A DNA stretch of 64,000 nucleotides from Robiginitomaculum_A sp036478535 (GTDB taxonomy: Bacteria > Pseudomonadota > Alphaproteobacteria > Caulobacterales > Maricaulaceae), in assembly GCA_965224735.1 (NCBI GenBank), contig OZ245059.1, forward strand, positions 2,568,740 to 2,632,739, given 5' to 3'. The notes under the pieces were generated by a model. That model made no database searches and was not told the DNA's origin. It worked only from the letters and a program-made list of their open reading frames with translations. Shown here piece after piece: positions 47,080-56,000 of this stretch. The position numbers and the translations under genes were made by a program. Every line of letters begins with the position of its first letter. Within the stretch, counting starts at the first letter, position 1.

Positions 47080-48687
47080 TTATGGGTTTTTCACATATGC
47101 GTTCGGACGCAAATAGAACCACCAGTTTATGATAATGCAGAGCACGTAAAATGCTGCAAAACCATACAATGCGTATTCTGGCGTTGTTGCTTTAATTTGC
47201 TCGCCAAATACTTTAGGAATGATAAAAGCGCCATAAGCGGCAATCGCAGATGTCCAGCCAAGAACTGGGCCTGCCTGTTCTTTGTTAAACACTTGCGCAA
47301 TGGTGCGGAAAGTCGATCCGTTACCGATGCCCGTTGCCGCAAACAAAATCAGGAACAAAATCAAAAACGGAACAAAATACTCCTGCGGTGTTGCCGAACC
47401 GTAAGCTTGTTTCATGAAATAGGCTACACCTATTGCAGAGGCTACCATTACAATAGAGATGATTTGCGTCACTTTTGCGCCGCCCATTTTATCGGCAATC
47501 ATACCGCCAACAGGGCGAATAAGCGCACCGATGAAAGGGCCTGTCCAAGCAAACATTAAAGCGGACGGGCCGTCCTGGTTCAGTGTGTTATGGGTCATCA
47601 CGCCATCAACCATGAGATGTTGGAACCCAAAGACAACTTTTATTGAAAGGCCAAATGCAACCGCATATCCAATGAAGGAACCAAATGTCATGGTGTAGAT
47701 TATTGTCATGGCCCATGTATGTTTGTTATTGAAAATTTTATACTGATGTTTCAGACTTTGCCCGATTGATCCAGGCAACGCTCGAAGAGCCGCCACGGTC
47801 AGGACAATAACGATCGGCAGAACTATCCATTTTGAGACCATCATACCAGAACCGCCAACATTAGCAGGAAGCATAAGCCAAAGACCAAAGGTTGCTGTTA
47901 CAAGCCCGATCGCAAGCATGCCTAGAATCTTGGCAAAGGCACCTAGCGGGCTTTTTACATGCGGGGAAACATGATCTGCCTTGATATTGTTCATGCCAAA
48001 CCATGTGGCAATAACAATGGGAATTAAAATAGCCACCCAGATAAACCCTGCATTATGCAAATAAGTATCTGTTCCAGCTGGAATCTTTCCTATCAAAGTC
48101 CCTGATGTCGCCTTGAGGGTCATAGCTGTGCCGCCGAACATACCAACAGTCATCACAAGCGGGATAAGAATTTGCATCGTCGTCACGCCAAAATTACCAA
48201 GGCCAGCATTCATGCCCAATGAATACCCTTGTACTTTTTTGGGGAAGAAAAACGAAATATTTGACATTGATGATGCGAAGTTACCACCACCAAAACCAGA
48301 TAGAAGAGCCATGATTTGAAATTTCCAAAGCGGTGTGTTGGGGTCTTGTAGTAAGATACCAGTTCCCAGAGCAGGCAATATCAAAAGCGCTGTTGTCAGG
48401 AATATAGTGTTCCGTCCGCCTGCCATTCGGATGAAAAAGGTTGAAGGGATACGCAATGTCGCACCAGTTAAACCTGCGATCGCTGCCAGAGTAAACAGTT
48501 GGGGTTTCTCAAACGGATAGCCTAGATTGATCATTTGCACTGTAATAATACCCCAATACAGCCAAACGGCGAAGCCACAGAGTAGGGCTGGGATTGAAAT
48601 CCATAAATTACGATTGGCAATTTTTTTACCTCCGCCGTCCCATTGAGCCTTGTCCTCTGGGTCCCAAATTTGTAAGTCTTTTGCCAT
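47080..48687 (-). CDS. narK: Nitrate/nitrite transporter NarK (NarK2/NarU type)
   Basis: 535 residues, 12 predicted membrane helices, major facilitator superfamily. It resembles E. coli NarK from the opening (WDPEDKAQW, IANRNLWISIPALL) through the nitrate-signature glycine-rich segments GFGGGNFASSMSNISFFFPK and GIGNGSTFRTIAQVF. This subtype is generally considered a nitrate/nitrite antiporter. It lies 1 nt after the narK1 stop and upstream of narG. It is about 70 residues longer than E. coli NarK, with much of the extra length in loops. Confidence 0.93.
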   Translation of the reverse strand: MAKDLQIWDPEDKAQWDGGGKKIANRNLWISIPALLCGFAVWLYWGIITVQMINLGYPFEKPQLFTLAAIAGLTGATLRIPSTFFIRMAGGRNTIFLTTALLILPALGTGILLQDPNTPLWKFQIMALLSGFGGGNFASSMSNISFFFPKKVQGYSLGMNAGLGNFGVTTMQILIPLVMTVGMFGGTAMTLKATSGTLIGKIPAGTDTYLHNAGFIWVAILIPIVIATWFGMNNIKADHVSPHVKSPLGAFAKILGMLAIGLVTATFGLWLMLPANVGGSGMMVSKWIVLPIVIVLTVAALRALPGSIGQSLKHQYKIFNNKHTWAMTIIYTMTFGSFIGYAVAFGLSIKVVFGFQHLMVDGVMTHNTLNQDGPSALMFAWTGPFIGALIRPVGGMIADKMGGAKVTQIISIVMVASAIGVAYFMKQAYGSATPQEYFVPFLILFLILFAATGIGNGSTFRTIAQVFNKEQAGPVLGWTSAIAAYGAFIIPKVFGEQIKATTPEYALYGFAAFYVLCIIINWWFYLRPNAYVKNP

Positions 48688-48688
48688 T

Positions 48689-50020
48689 CTAAATGTCCTC
48701 TCTCAAAGTTGCGTGTAAATCTTGAAGTTCTGGTAAGTCTTTCGGCCCGTGCGTGGTCGGGTTATTGCGTTTTTCTGAGCGCAATATTGCAAAGTGCATC
48801 CAGATTAGATTGACTGCTACAAGCAGGGCTAAGAGCATAAAGCAGCTCGTCCAGACCCCGATCATGTCATTCATCACCCCAAAAGCAATCGGCATAAAGA
48901 AACCGCCAAGACCGCCGATCAGTCCGACCATGCCGCCAACTGAACCCACATGATCAGGGTAATAAACAGGAATGTGTTTATAAACGGCGGCCTTACCAAG
49001 ACTCATCATAAATCCGAGTATAATTGTTAAACCTATGAAGACCCAAAGCGGAATAGTGAAGTTAAAGGCTATGGGGCCATTAATGCCCTTGACGATGTAA
49101 TTCGTTGACGGATATGACAATAAGAATAGGGCGGCAAGCGAGACACTAAACGTCCAATACATAACAGATCGCGCACCAATTTTATCAGAAAGCCACCCAC
49201 CGAGCGCCCTAAAAATCGAACCTGGAAGGGCGTAAACAGCAGCTAAAAGGCCCGCTGTAGCAAGAGGCAATCCATAGGCGCCAATATAAAACCGTGGCAA
49301 CCAAAGTGCCAATGCAACATAGCCGCCAAATACAAAGAAATAATAAAGGGCAAACCGCCAGACTTGCATATGTTTTAGCGGTGCAAGCTGCTCGATAAAA
49401 CTCTCATGCTTGATACCCTGTGCCTTGCGTATGCGGTGGACAGGGTCATCTTTGGTGAACAAAAAGAACAAAACGGCAGTCACAATCAAAATTCCCGCAT
49501 AAACAAGAGCAACAGATTTCCACTGCTCTCCTAGAGCCACCAGTAAAACTGGTGCGCCGAAATTAGTGATAGCAGCGCCAACATTTCCCATGCCAAAAAT
49601 ACCAAGTGCAGTGCCTTGCTTTTGTGCAGGATACCATTTGGAGACATAGGCTACGCCGACAGCGAAAGTACCGCCAGCCAGCCCCAATCCTAATGCTGCG
49701 AGCAAACACATCACATAAGAATTGGCCAGCGTGAGTAAAAATACGCCCAAAGCTGTTGCTAACATTGTAAGGGTATATACATATTTGCCGCCAAATTGAT
49801 CGGCCCAAATACCTAGAAAAATACGGCTAAGTGATCCTGTCAAGATAGGTGTTGCCACTAGTAAACCAAATTGAGTGTCTGATAGGCCTAATTCTGCCTT
49901 TATTTTTATTCCAATGATTGAAAAAATTGTCCAAACCGCGAAGCAGACCGTAAAAGCTAACGTAGATGCTGTTAGTGCTGTCGTTTGCTGCCTTGGTGTT
50001 ACATTTTCTAAAAAATTCAT
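48689..50020 (-). CDS. narK: Nitrate transporter NarK (NarK1/NasA type)
   Basis: 443 residues from the ATG at 50020, which has an AGGGTGA site; a TTG 15 nt upstream is less likely. Twelve-helix MFS transporter of the NarK1/NasA group (FGLLVATPILTGSLSRIFLGIWADQFGGK; a nitrate-signature-like GNVGAAITNFGAP). NarK1 types are usually regarded as proton-linked nitrate importers. It is first in the nar operon, with the perfect FNR-type palindrome centred about 82 nt upstream. In Paracoccus the two NarK types are fused in one protein; here they are adjacent separate genes. Confidence 0.93.
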   Translation of the reverse strand: MNFLENVTPRQQTTALTASTLAFTVCFAVWTIFSIIGIKIKAELGLSDTQFGLLVATPILTGSLSRIFLGIWADQFGGKYVYTLTMLATALGVFLLTLANSYVMCLLAALGLGLAGGTFAVGVAYVSKWYPAQKQGTALGIFGMGNVGAAITNFGAPVLLVALGEQWKSVALVYAGILIVTAVLFFLFTKDDPVHRIRKAQGIKHESFIEQLAPLKHMQVWRFALYYFFVFGGYVALALWLPRFYIGAYGLPLATAGLLAAVYALPGSIFRALGGWLSDKIGARSVMYWTFSVSLAALFLLSYPSTNYIVKGINGPIAFNFTIPLWVFIGLTIILGFMMSLGKAAVYKHIPVYYPDHVGSVGGMVGLIGGLGGFFMPIAFGVMNDMIGVWTSCFMLLALLVAVNLIWMHFAILRSEKRNNPTTHGPKDLPELQDLHATLREDI

Positions 50021-50095
50021 AATTTCACCCTGCAATCAAGTATATCAACCTAAATGTTTCATTAAGTGTGATGCCAGAGCAAAGGATGCATGCAT

Positions 50096-50109
50096 TTGAC
50101 CTAGGTCAA
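50096..50109. promoter_or_regulatory. Perfect palindromic FNR/DNR box between the nar operon and its regulator
   Basis: TTGAC-CTAG-GTCAA is fully self-complementary. It sits in the 148-nt divergent region, centred about 82 nt before the narK1 ATG and 66-78 nt before the regulator start. Positioned at -41.5 it would give a leader of about 41 nt for narK1, and the same spacing could serve the regulator gene in the other direction. FNR-family proteins of the DNR/NNR group prefer TTGAC half sites, consistent with binding by the neighbouring NIT-CRP protein. Confidence 0.85.
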
Positions 50110-50168
50110 ATTGTCACGATTTTTGGATAGTTGTAGCAATATGTACCAATAAATAATATATCTTATGT

Positions 50169-51746
50169 ATGGGAATCAACATGCAACAAGATCAGACCAC
50201 CATCCAGATCTTAGAGGTTTTGGGTGATCTTACACACCAATTGCAAAATGAACGCGGTTATACGGCTTTGGTTGTTGATAGTGATGGTGAGATATTCAGT
50301 GACGAGCTTCGCGCTCATTATTGTATCACCGACAAAGCCATAAACGATCTTGAAACGCTACTGCGTTCTCAAGATATTCGTAACGCGCCTTGGTCTAAAA
50401 AGTTAGGCGCCATTTCCAAGAGCAAAACTAAACTTCTAAAGCACCGAAAAAATATACAGCGCGGTAACATTGAATTTTCTGCGGCAATAAACGCCTATAC
50501 ATATGTATTCATTTATCCAATCATTGATGTGAATATTGAAGCCGCGCTTAATGTAGAGAATGTCAATCCACTTAAGGTTAGTGCCTATTCCAATTTCTTG
50601 CAATGGAAGGAACGGACAGGGCGCGAGCGGGCTTGTGTGGCGCATGGATTTTGCTCACAGGTTTTCAAAAACAAAGAATTCACCGAGCGCATGCTTACGA
50701 TGATAGAAGAGCAGCTCGCTTATAAACGCGCTTTTATGTCCCTTGCGTCCGAAAGACAAAAAAAAGACGTGGAAGAGAGCCTTGGCGGCTATGTTATGGA
50801 GGTTCTAGACACTCTGCATACCCAGCTTAAAGACACCCACCACGCACAAGATTTAGAAGCTTTATCTCCAGTGACTTGGTTTGAGCTATTAACGGGAAAA
50901 ATCGACCGGATGCGCCAAGCCGAGATCAATCTTGGTCGGAGCCTAAATCCAAAAGCGCCGCAGCCAATTGCAATTGCCAATATTGCTGAAATGCCGCCGC
51001 GTCTGGAGCGGCATATGCCTATCATTCAGACCTTGCCCGTGTTTTTCAAGATGAGCGACAAAGACCTCACAGACATTTTAAAACACGCCGATATTCGTAA
51101 TTTTGAAAAGGGAAAACTCTTGTTTATGCAAGGGGAGACTCTCTCGCGGTATTATTTGATCCTAGAGGGATGGGTGAAACTTTATAAAAGCACGGAATCT
51201 GGCGATGAAGCTATTTTGCAAATGCTATCCTCTGGTGACTCGCTTATGGAAGCAGCGGTGTTTCTCAATATCCCCTCCCTTGTCAGCGCCCAAATCGTTC
51301 AAAACGCGAAAGTCTTGTCCATTCCCGCCCCAATTATTCGCCAAAGCCTGATGGATAACAAAAAACTTGCGCTCAATATGATTGGCGGGCTGTCCATGCG
51401 ATCCCAAGGGTTCATCCGTCAAATTGAACACTTACGGCTAAAAACTGCGACAGAGCGGGTTGGCTGGTTTTTGCTCAAACTCTGCATGGATCAAAATGGC
51501 GGCAGAGGCAATGCAATTAAGCTGCCCTATGATAAATCGACGATCGCGTCTTTTCTTGATATGACGCCCGAAACATTTTCCCGCAGCTTAAAGCGGTTTA
51601 AGAATAAGGGCTTTAGCATACAAAATGACAAAATAACGAAGCCTGCCTTCAAAGCGCTTTGCACGTTTTGTGACGAAACTTTGTCAGACACCTGCACCTT
51701 CAAAGACCAAGACCGCTGCCCCCAAATCTACCTCATGCATAATTAA
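50169..51746 (+). CDS. NIT-domain/CRP-FNR fusion transcriptional regulator, putative one-component nitrate sensor
   Basis: 525 residues (521 if the ATG at 50181, which has a better GGGAA site, is used). Residues about 10-255 form an all-helical NIT nitrate/nitrite-sensing domain. Its hallmarks are HQLQNERGYTALVV (R29) with DKAINDLETL, and later KERTGRERACVAHGF, the second arginine-rich NIT motif. Residues 284-400 are a CRP-type beta-roll effector domain and 425-495 a winged helix with recognition segment TPETFSRSLKRFK. The N-terminal cysteines of true FNR are absent. A tail follows with C498, C501, C509 and C517 (C-x2-C-x7-C-x7-C), suggesting a metal or Fe-S site. It is divergent from narK1 across a perfect FNR-type box, so it probably activates the nar operon. 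Nitrate sensing is inferred from the domain. Confidence 0.85.
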   Translation: MGINMQQDQTTIQILEVLGDLTHQLQNERGYTALVVDSDGEIFSDELRAHYCITDKAINDLETLLRSQDIRNAPWSKKLGAISKSKTKLLKHRKNIQRGNIEFSAAINAYTYVFIYPIIDVNIEAALNVENVNPLKVSAYSNFLQWKERTGRERACVAHGFCSQVFKNKEFTERMLTMIEEQLAYKRAFMSLASERQKKDVEESLGGYVMEVLDTLHTQLKDTHHAQDLEALSPVTWFELLTGKIDRMRQAEINLGRSLNPKAPQPIAIANIAEMPPRLERHMPIIQTLPVFFKMSDKDLTDILKHADIRNFEKGKLLFMQGETLSRYYLILEGWVKLYKSTESGDEAILQMLSSGDSLMEAAVFLNIPSLVSAQIVQNAKVLSIPAPIIRQSLMDNKKLALNMIGGLSMRSQGFIRQIEHLRLKTATERVGWFLLKLCMDQNGGRGNAIKLPYDKSTIASFLDMTPETFSRSLKRFKNKGFSIQNDKITKPAFKALCTFCDETLSDTCTFKDQDRCPQIYLMHN

Positions 51747-51782
51747 ACAGACCTTAATGGGTATCACCAATACCGCGAGCAA

Positions 51783-51811
51783 AAACGCCCCCAGAAAATC
51801 CAGAGGCGTTT
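51783..51811. terminator. Bidirectional terminator between regulator and TonB receptor
   Basis: AAACGCC (51783-51789) pairs with GGCGTTT (51805-51811) around a 15-nt loop, between two convergent genes. On the minus strand the stem runs into a T tract (GCGTTTTT), making it a good terminator for the receptor gene. The plus-strand side is followed by ATTAATTTT. Confidence 0.75.
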
Positions 51812-51836
51812 ATTAATTTTAATTTCTAAGCGAGAC

Positions 51837-54626
51837 CTAGAATTTGTAGGTTGCTTTTGCATAGTACTGACCACCATTAAAGCCAAATGGTGATGACTCT
51901 GGGTAAAGTTGACCAATATCAAGTTGACCTGGGTTTTCATCTGGATAATTGTTAAACAGGTTAGCAACGCCAACAGTGACGTTTACATTGTCCCTGACAT
52001 CAGCACCAATTTCAGCATCAATAGTCACTTCGCCGCCTACTTTAGTAACACTTGGCGTACCGTTAGATGGGTATGAACCATTATTGGTATCGGTCCAGCC
52101 AGAGTGATAGTTTGCACGAACAAGCCCGCTCCACATACCCCGAGCATGTTTGAAGGCAATATTCCCCTTAAAATTAGGTAATTGGTCTTGCAATGACTGG
52201 CGACGTTTTGTGCTTAAATTTGGCCCACGGATAACTTTCGTATCCGTATAGTTCATAGCCAAAGATACAGATGAACTGCCAACGCCTAGATCGACAGGCA
52301 TGTTAACATTTACATCGATGCCGCGTGTTTTCGTGTCAAAATCATTGGCAAAAAAACCAGCCGCAGTCAAATCTTCAAACCCAGCAAAGTCAGCAGAATT
52401 TAGCGTGAAGCCCTCAAATGACGCGCCGTTAACAGCATTAAGAACTTGACTCGTCTGAACACTGGCAGCGTCAGCCACATCAAGCTTACCATCACCATTA
52501 ATATCAGTCAAACCGATACCCCCTGCGCCTGCAGCAACACCAGCATCAAGACCGAATTTCACCAATAAGTTACGGAATGGTTGTGGATCCGTAAGAGCAA
52601 TGCGGTCCTTAACATCAATGTTAAACGCATCAATGGTTACAGCAGCGCCGCCAAAATTAAAAGCAAGTCCAGCAGACATATTTTTTGCTTTTTCTGGGCC
52701 TAATGAAAATTTACCACCAAGCTGCTTATTTATGAATTGACCAGCAGCACTTGATAGAGGGACAGTGCCTTGGTCAGAAAGTACACCTTGCGCATTAAAG
52801 GCTGTTGTCACATTCACGACATTGGCTTGCCCCGCAGTCGGTGCATGGAAACCAGTACTATAGGTACCGCGAACACGAAAATCGTCAGTCACTTTATAAA
52901 GGCCGCCAACTTTCCAGTTCGTTGTCGAGCCAATTGCTTTGTTATCATAGTTCGTATAGCGCACAGCAGCTTGTACTGTGAAAAATTCAGTAACATCCGC
53001 TTCCAATTCACCATAAACAGCAATATTAGACTGTGAATTAGACGAACTCCTAGTAAAGCCGCCAAACCCGTTTGAGCTTGATGAGAAACCTTGACCATTC
53101 GGATAGTCTGGAGAGGGTTTAGCATATGGCCCAATCGCATACGAAGCAGGATCACCAGCCGTGATATCAAACTGCTCTTTGCGGTACTCAAAACCAGTTG
53201 CAATGCTAAGATCTGAAGCCCAGCCCTCTATAGGAACACCATAGATCAAATCTAAATTAAATGCTGTTTCTTTTTGTTCATATGCACCAGGCACAAAACT
53301 TGTCGGTGTTTTAAGACCAAGAGAAGCGTTAATGGTATTACGAATAAAGAAATCGGTTTTATTGCTACCATACGAACCACTAATGTCATAGCCAAGACCA
53401 TTACCAAAATCCAATTCACCACGAAAGCCACCTGTAATGGCAATATCGCGATTATCACCACCAAAACGCGGTACAAAGCCGCCCGGGAATAATTTGAGGA
53501 AAGAGGTGCAATTTGGATCAGCATTCAAAGCCGCAAGCTCACTCGCATTAAATGTATCCAAATGGCCATCACCGTCCGTATCTGTAATATGGACAACGGG
53601 ACAAGGTGTTGCATCATTTTGAGTAAGGTCGAGAGTTTTCAGGGTTGCGACGCCGTTATCTTTTGGGCCCTTAAACACACCGCCTCGATTAGTTGGGTTT
53701 CTGTAGAAGAAACCACCTTCGACATTACGTGTGGCATAATTGCCAAATGCATAAGCTTCCACATTTTCAGAAAGCTCAATGCCCGTATTGACAAAGAGTT
53801 TGATATTGTCTTTAACATCTGGTTGTCCCCAATACTGTGTATAATCAGGGGTAATAGTGTTTACACTTTTATTTTTTGTTGGGAAACCGTGCTCAATAAG
53901 ATCAGCAGCATCACCACGCTGTACGGCGCGGAATGTACCATTACTTTGTCCATACTCACCCGTAATATTGACAAAACCAGTATCGCCGAGCGGAAGACCT
54001 ATATTACCAGCAATGCGGTATGTATCGCCATCACCTTTATAGGTTTGGCCATAACGCACTTCAACGCTGCCCCCTTCACGTGAATCATCAAGAACAAAGT
54101 TCATAACGCCAGCAATCGCATCAGAGCCATATTGCGAAGACGCTCCATCGCGCAAAACCTCAATTTGTTTAAGGCCAAGAGCTGGGAAAACACCAACATC
54201 AACACCTTGCGAGCCATCAGAAATGCCGCCGCCCAAGAATGAGATAACAGAGCCGCGATGACGGCGTTTACCGTTTAAAAGCACCAATGTGTTATCTGGA
54301 GAAAGGCCGCGCAAGTTCGCAGGGCGAATAATTGTCGCTGCATCTGAAATAGGCTGTGCGTTTACATTATAAGAAGGAACTGCAGTACGAAGCATATCAC
54401 CAATATCTGTTGACGCATTGGTTGAAAATTCTGCTGCGCTAATCACGTCAACTGGCGCTGGTGCGTCTGCTGCGGAGCGAGCCTTACGGCGTGTACCCGT
54501 TGTGATAACTTCATCAACCTTATTTACGCCATCTTCTTGAGCAAATGACGCCATGCTGAGTGATCCAGTAACCATAAGCGTCGATACGCTCAGTGCAAGT
54601 TGTGTTTTAAACGAAAGTATTTTCAT
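51837..54626 (-). CDS. TonB-dependent outer-membrane receptor
   Basis: 929 residues from the ATG at 54626, which has an AAGGGGAA site and begins a signal peptide (ends MASFAQ); an ATG 18 nt upstream is unlikely. A TonB box-like DEVITTGTR is followed by the plug domain (about 50-170, with RGLSPDNTLVLLNGKRR) and a 22-strand-type barrel ending in the terminal F of ATYKF. Two calcium-type D-x-D-x-D-G loops occur: DTDGDGHLD near residue 345 and DINGDGKLD near 705. The substrate is unknown; no transport or degradative genes adjoin it. A perfect palindrome lies in its leader. Confidence 0.93.
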   Translation of the reverse strand: MKILSFKTQLALSVSTLMVTGSLSMASFAQEDGVNKVDEVITTGTRRKARSAADAPAPVDVISAAEFSTNASTDIGDMLRTAVPSYNVNAQPISDAATIIRPANLRGLSPDNTLVLLNGKRRHRGSVISFLGGGISDGSQGVDVGVFPALGLKQIEVLRDGASSQYGSDAIAGVMNFVLDDSREGGSVEVRYGQTYKGDGDTYRIAGNIGLPLGDTGFVNITGEYGQSNGTFRAVQRGDAADLIEHGFPTKNKSVNTITPDYTQYWGQPDVKDNIKLFVNTGIELSENVEAYAFGNYATRNVEGGFFYRNPTNRGGVFKGPKDNGVATLKTLDLTQNDATPCPVVHITDTDGDGHLDTFNASELAALNADPNCTSFLKLFPGGFVPRFGGDNRDIAITGGFRGELDFGNGLGYDISGSYGSNKTDFFIRNTINASLGLKTPTSFVPGAYEQKETAFNLDLIYGVPIEGWASDLSIATGFEYRKEQFDITAGDPASYAIGPYAKPSPDYPNGQGFSSSSNGFGGFTRSSSNSQSNIAVYGELEADVTEFFTVQAAVRYTNYDNKAIGSTTNWKVGGLYKVTDDFRVRGTYSTGFHAPTAGQANVVNVTTAFNAQGVLSDQGTVPLSSAAGQFINKQLGGKFSLGPEKAKNMSAGLAFNFGGAAVTIDAFNIDVKDRIALTDPQPFRNLLVKFGLDAGVAAGAGGIGLTDINGDGKLDVADAASVQTSQVLNAVNGASFEGFTLNSADFAGFEDLTAAGFFANDFDTKTRGIDVNVNMPVDLGVGSSSVSLAMNYTDTKVIRGPNLSTKRRQSLQDQLPNFKGNIAFKHARGMWSGLVRANYHSGWTDTNNGSYPSNGTPSVTKVGGEVTIDAEIGADVRDNVNVTVGVANLFNNYPDENPGQLDIGQLYPESSPFGFNGGQYYAKATYKF

Positions 54627-54655
54627 GTATAATTTCCCCTTCAAGGTTTTTTCTT

Positions 54656-54679
54656 TAGTTAGATTTTAGAGTAAATCTA
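54656..54679 (-). other. Perfect 9-bp inverted repeat in the TonB receptor leader
   Basis: GTTAGATTT (54656-54664) pairs with AAATCTAAC (54671-54679), loop 6 nt, 30 nt upstream of the receptor ATG. It could be an operator or an mRNA hairpin near the ribosome-binding site. Confidence 0.55.
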
Positions 54680-55079
54680 ACCCGTCAAAGCCTCTAGCAT
54701 GGAAGCCGTGACAACAAGTACAAAAATGAATATGTTATAATTTTTCCACGAATTGTGACATTTCGAACACAGGCATATATGACCTTATATTATCCACATA
54801 AAGCACGCTTTACGAAAAAATTTACCCTTACTAAAGGTTTAATGAACATATTTATCAATAATTTGCGAAAACCATTGCATCCAAACCGTCAAATCATCGC
54901 TTCTTTTGAGATCATAGGTTTGAGGTCATAGGTATGCACGTGCAAAGATAATGGCACTGCTAGCAGGGTATCACTTTATGAAGCTTGTGGTTATTCTGTC
55001 ATAAAGCATCATACTGTTTTCACCAATAAAGGGCACGAAAATACCTCTTGTCAATATAGAACCCCTTAATATAATTGGG
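54680..55079. other. A/T-rich intergenic region with one perfect DnaA box
   Basis: The 453-nt gap between the TonB receptor and the CDF gene contains no convincing gene. It holds one exact DnaA box, TTATCCACA (54790-54798), a near match at about 54740 (TTTTTCCACG), a short direct repeat around 54910-54933 (GAGRTCATAGGT twice), and an inverted repeat CTTTATGA/TCATAAAG (54974-55006). A hairpin overlapping the CDF stop (about 55063-55093) may end that transcript. Confidence 0.45.
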
Positions 55080-56000
55080 CTATTGAGGGGCTTTTGTTAC
55101 TTCTATGGTGGCGTGCTCTACCCCGAACCGATCGTGAAGACGCGCCTTAATCGCCTTGGCTGTCGCTTCCACATTGCCTTTACTTTCAATAAGAGCCTCC
55201 AGGGTTATCATGGGCCGCTCTTGTGAAATTGACCAAGCATGGATATGATCTACCGTTTTAATTTGCGGAAATTGCTCGTGCATATCAGCACTAATGGTGC
55301 GCCTATCCAACCCTTCAGGCGCCCCCTCAAGCAATATATGCGCAGACTGCTTCACCACATACCAAGCAAAGCGCAAGATAATGAGGGCAACCAATACAGA
55401 GACGATTAAATCTATAGGCATCCATTTCGTATAATAAATGACGATGGCGGCTATGATCGCAGCTGCAGATCCCAATAAATCACCTAACACATGCAGTGCG
55501 GCCGCTTTAACATTCAGATTGTCTTTATCGGCGCCACTAATAATAAAAAACACGCCAATGTTTACAAACAGCCCCGCCGTAGCAACGACCAGCATAGGCA
55601 GCCCCATAACCTCTACAGGCTCGGATATGCGCTTAATGGCCTCGATGATGATAAAACCTGCGATAAAAAATAAAGACATGCCATTGACAAAAGCAGCCAA
55701 AATAGAGAACCGATCAAACCCAAATGTGCGTTTCCAATCGGCAGGTTTCCGCGCAAGGCGAAACGCAAACCAGGCCAGCCCCAACGACGCGCAATCGGTG
55801 AGCATATGCCCAGCATCAGCAATAAGGGCGAGGGATCCAGAGAGCACGCCGCCAATCGCCTCAACAACCATAAACAGACCTGTCAGCAGCGCTGCCCAGC
55901 CCATACGGTTTTCGTTTCTTGGATCTGGTGCCCCAGAATGGTAATGATTGTGCCCACACCCGTGCGCGTGCCCATAATTATGTTTGTGACCGATTCCCAT
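55080..56000 (-). CDS. Cation diffusion facilitator metal exporter (CzcD/ZitB-like)
   Basis: 306 residues. A histidine-rich N-terminus (GHKHNYGHAHGCGHNHYH) precedes six membrane segments. The intramembrane zinc site is visible as H65-x3-D69 (DAGHMLTD) in TM2 and H170-x3-D174 (HVLGD) in TM5, the His-Asp pair typical of zinc-selective CDFs. A cytoplasmic C-terminal domain follows. It exports Zn2+ or Cd2+/Co2+ from the cytoplasm by proton exchange. It stands alone on the minus strand. Confidence 0.92.
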   Translation of the reverse strand: MGIGHKHNYGHAHGCGHNHYHSGAPDPRNENRMGWAALLTGLFMVVEAIGGVLSGSLALIADAGHMLTDCASLGLAWFAFRLARKPADWKRTFGFDRFSILAAFVNGMSLFFIAGFIIIEAIKRISEPVEVMGLPMLVVATAGLFVNIGVFFIISGADKDNLNVKAAALHVLGDLLGSAAAIIAAIVIYYTKWMPIDLIVSVLVALIILRFAWYVVKQSAHILLEGAPEGLDRRTISADMHEQFPQIKTVDHIHAWSISQERPMITLEALIESKGNVEATAKAIKARLHDRFGVEHATIEVTKAPQ

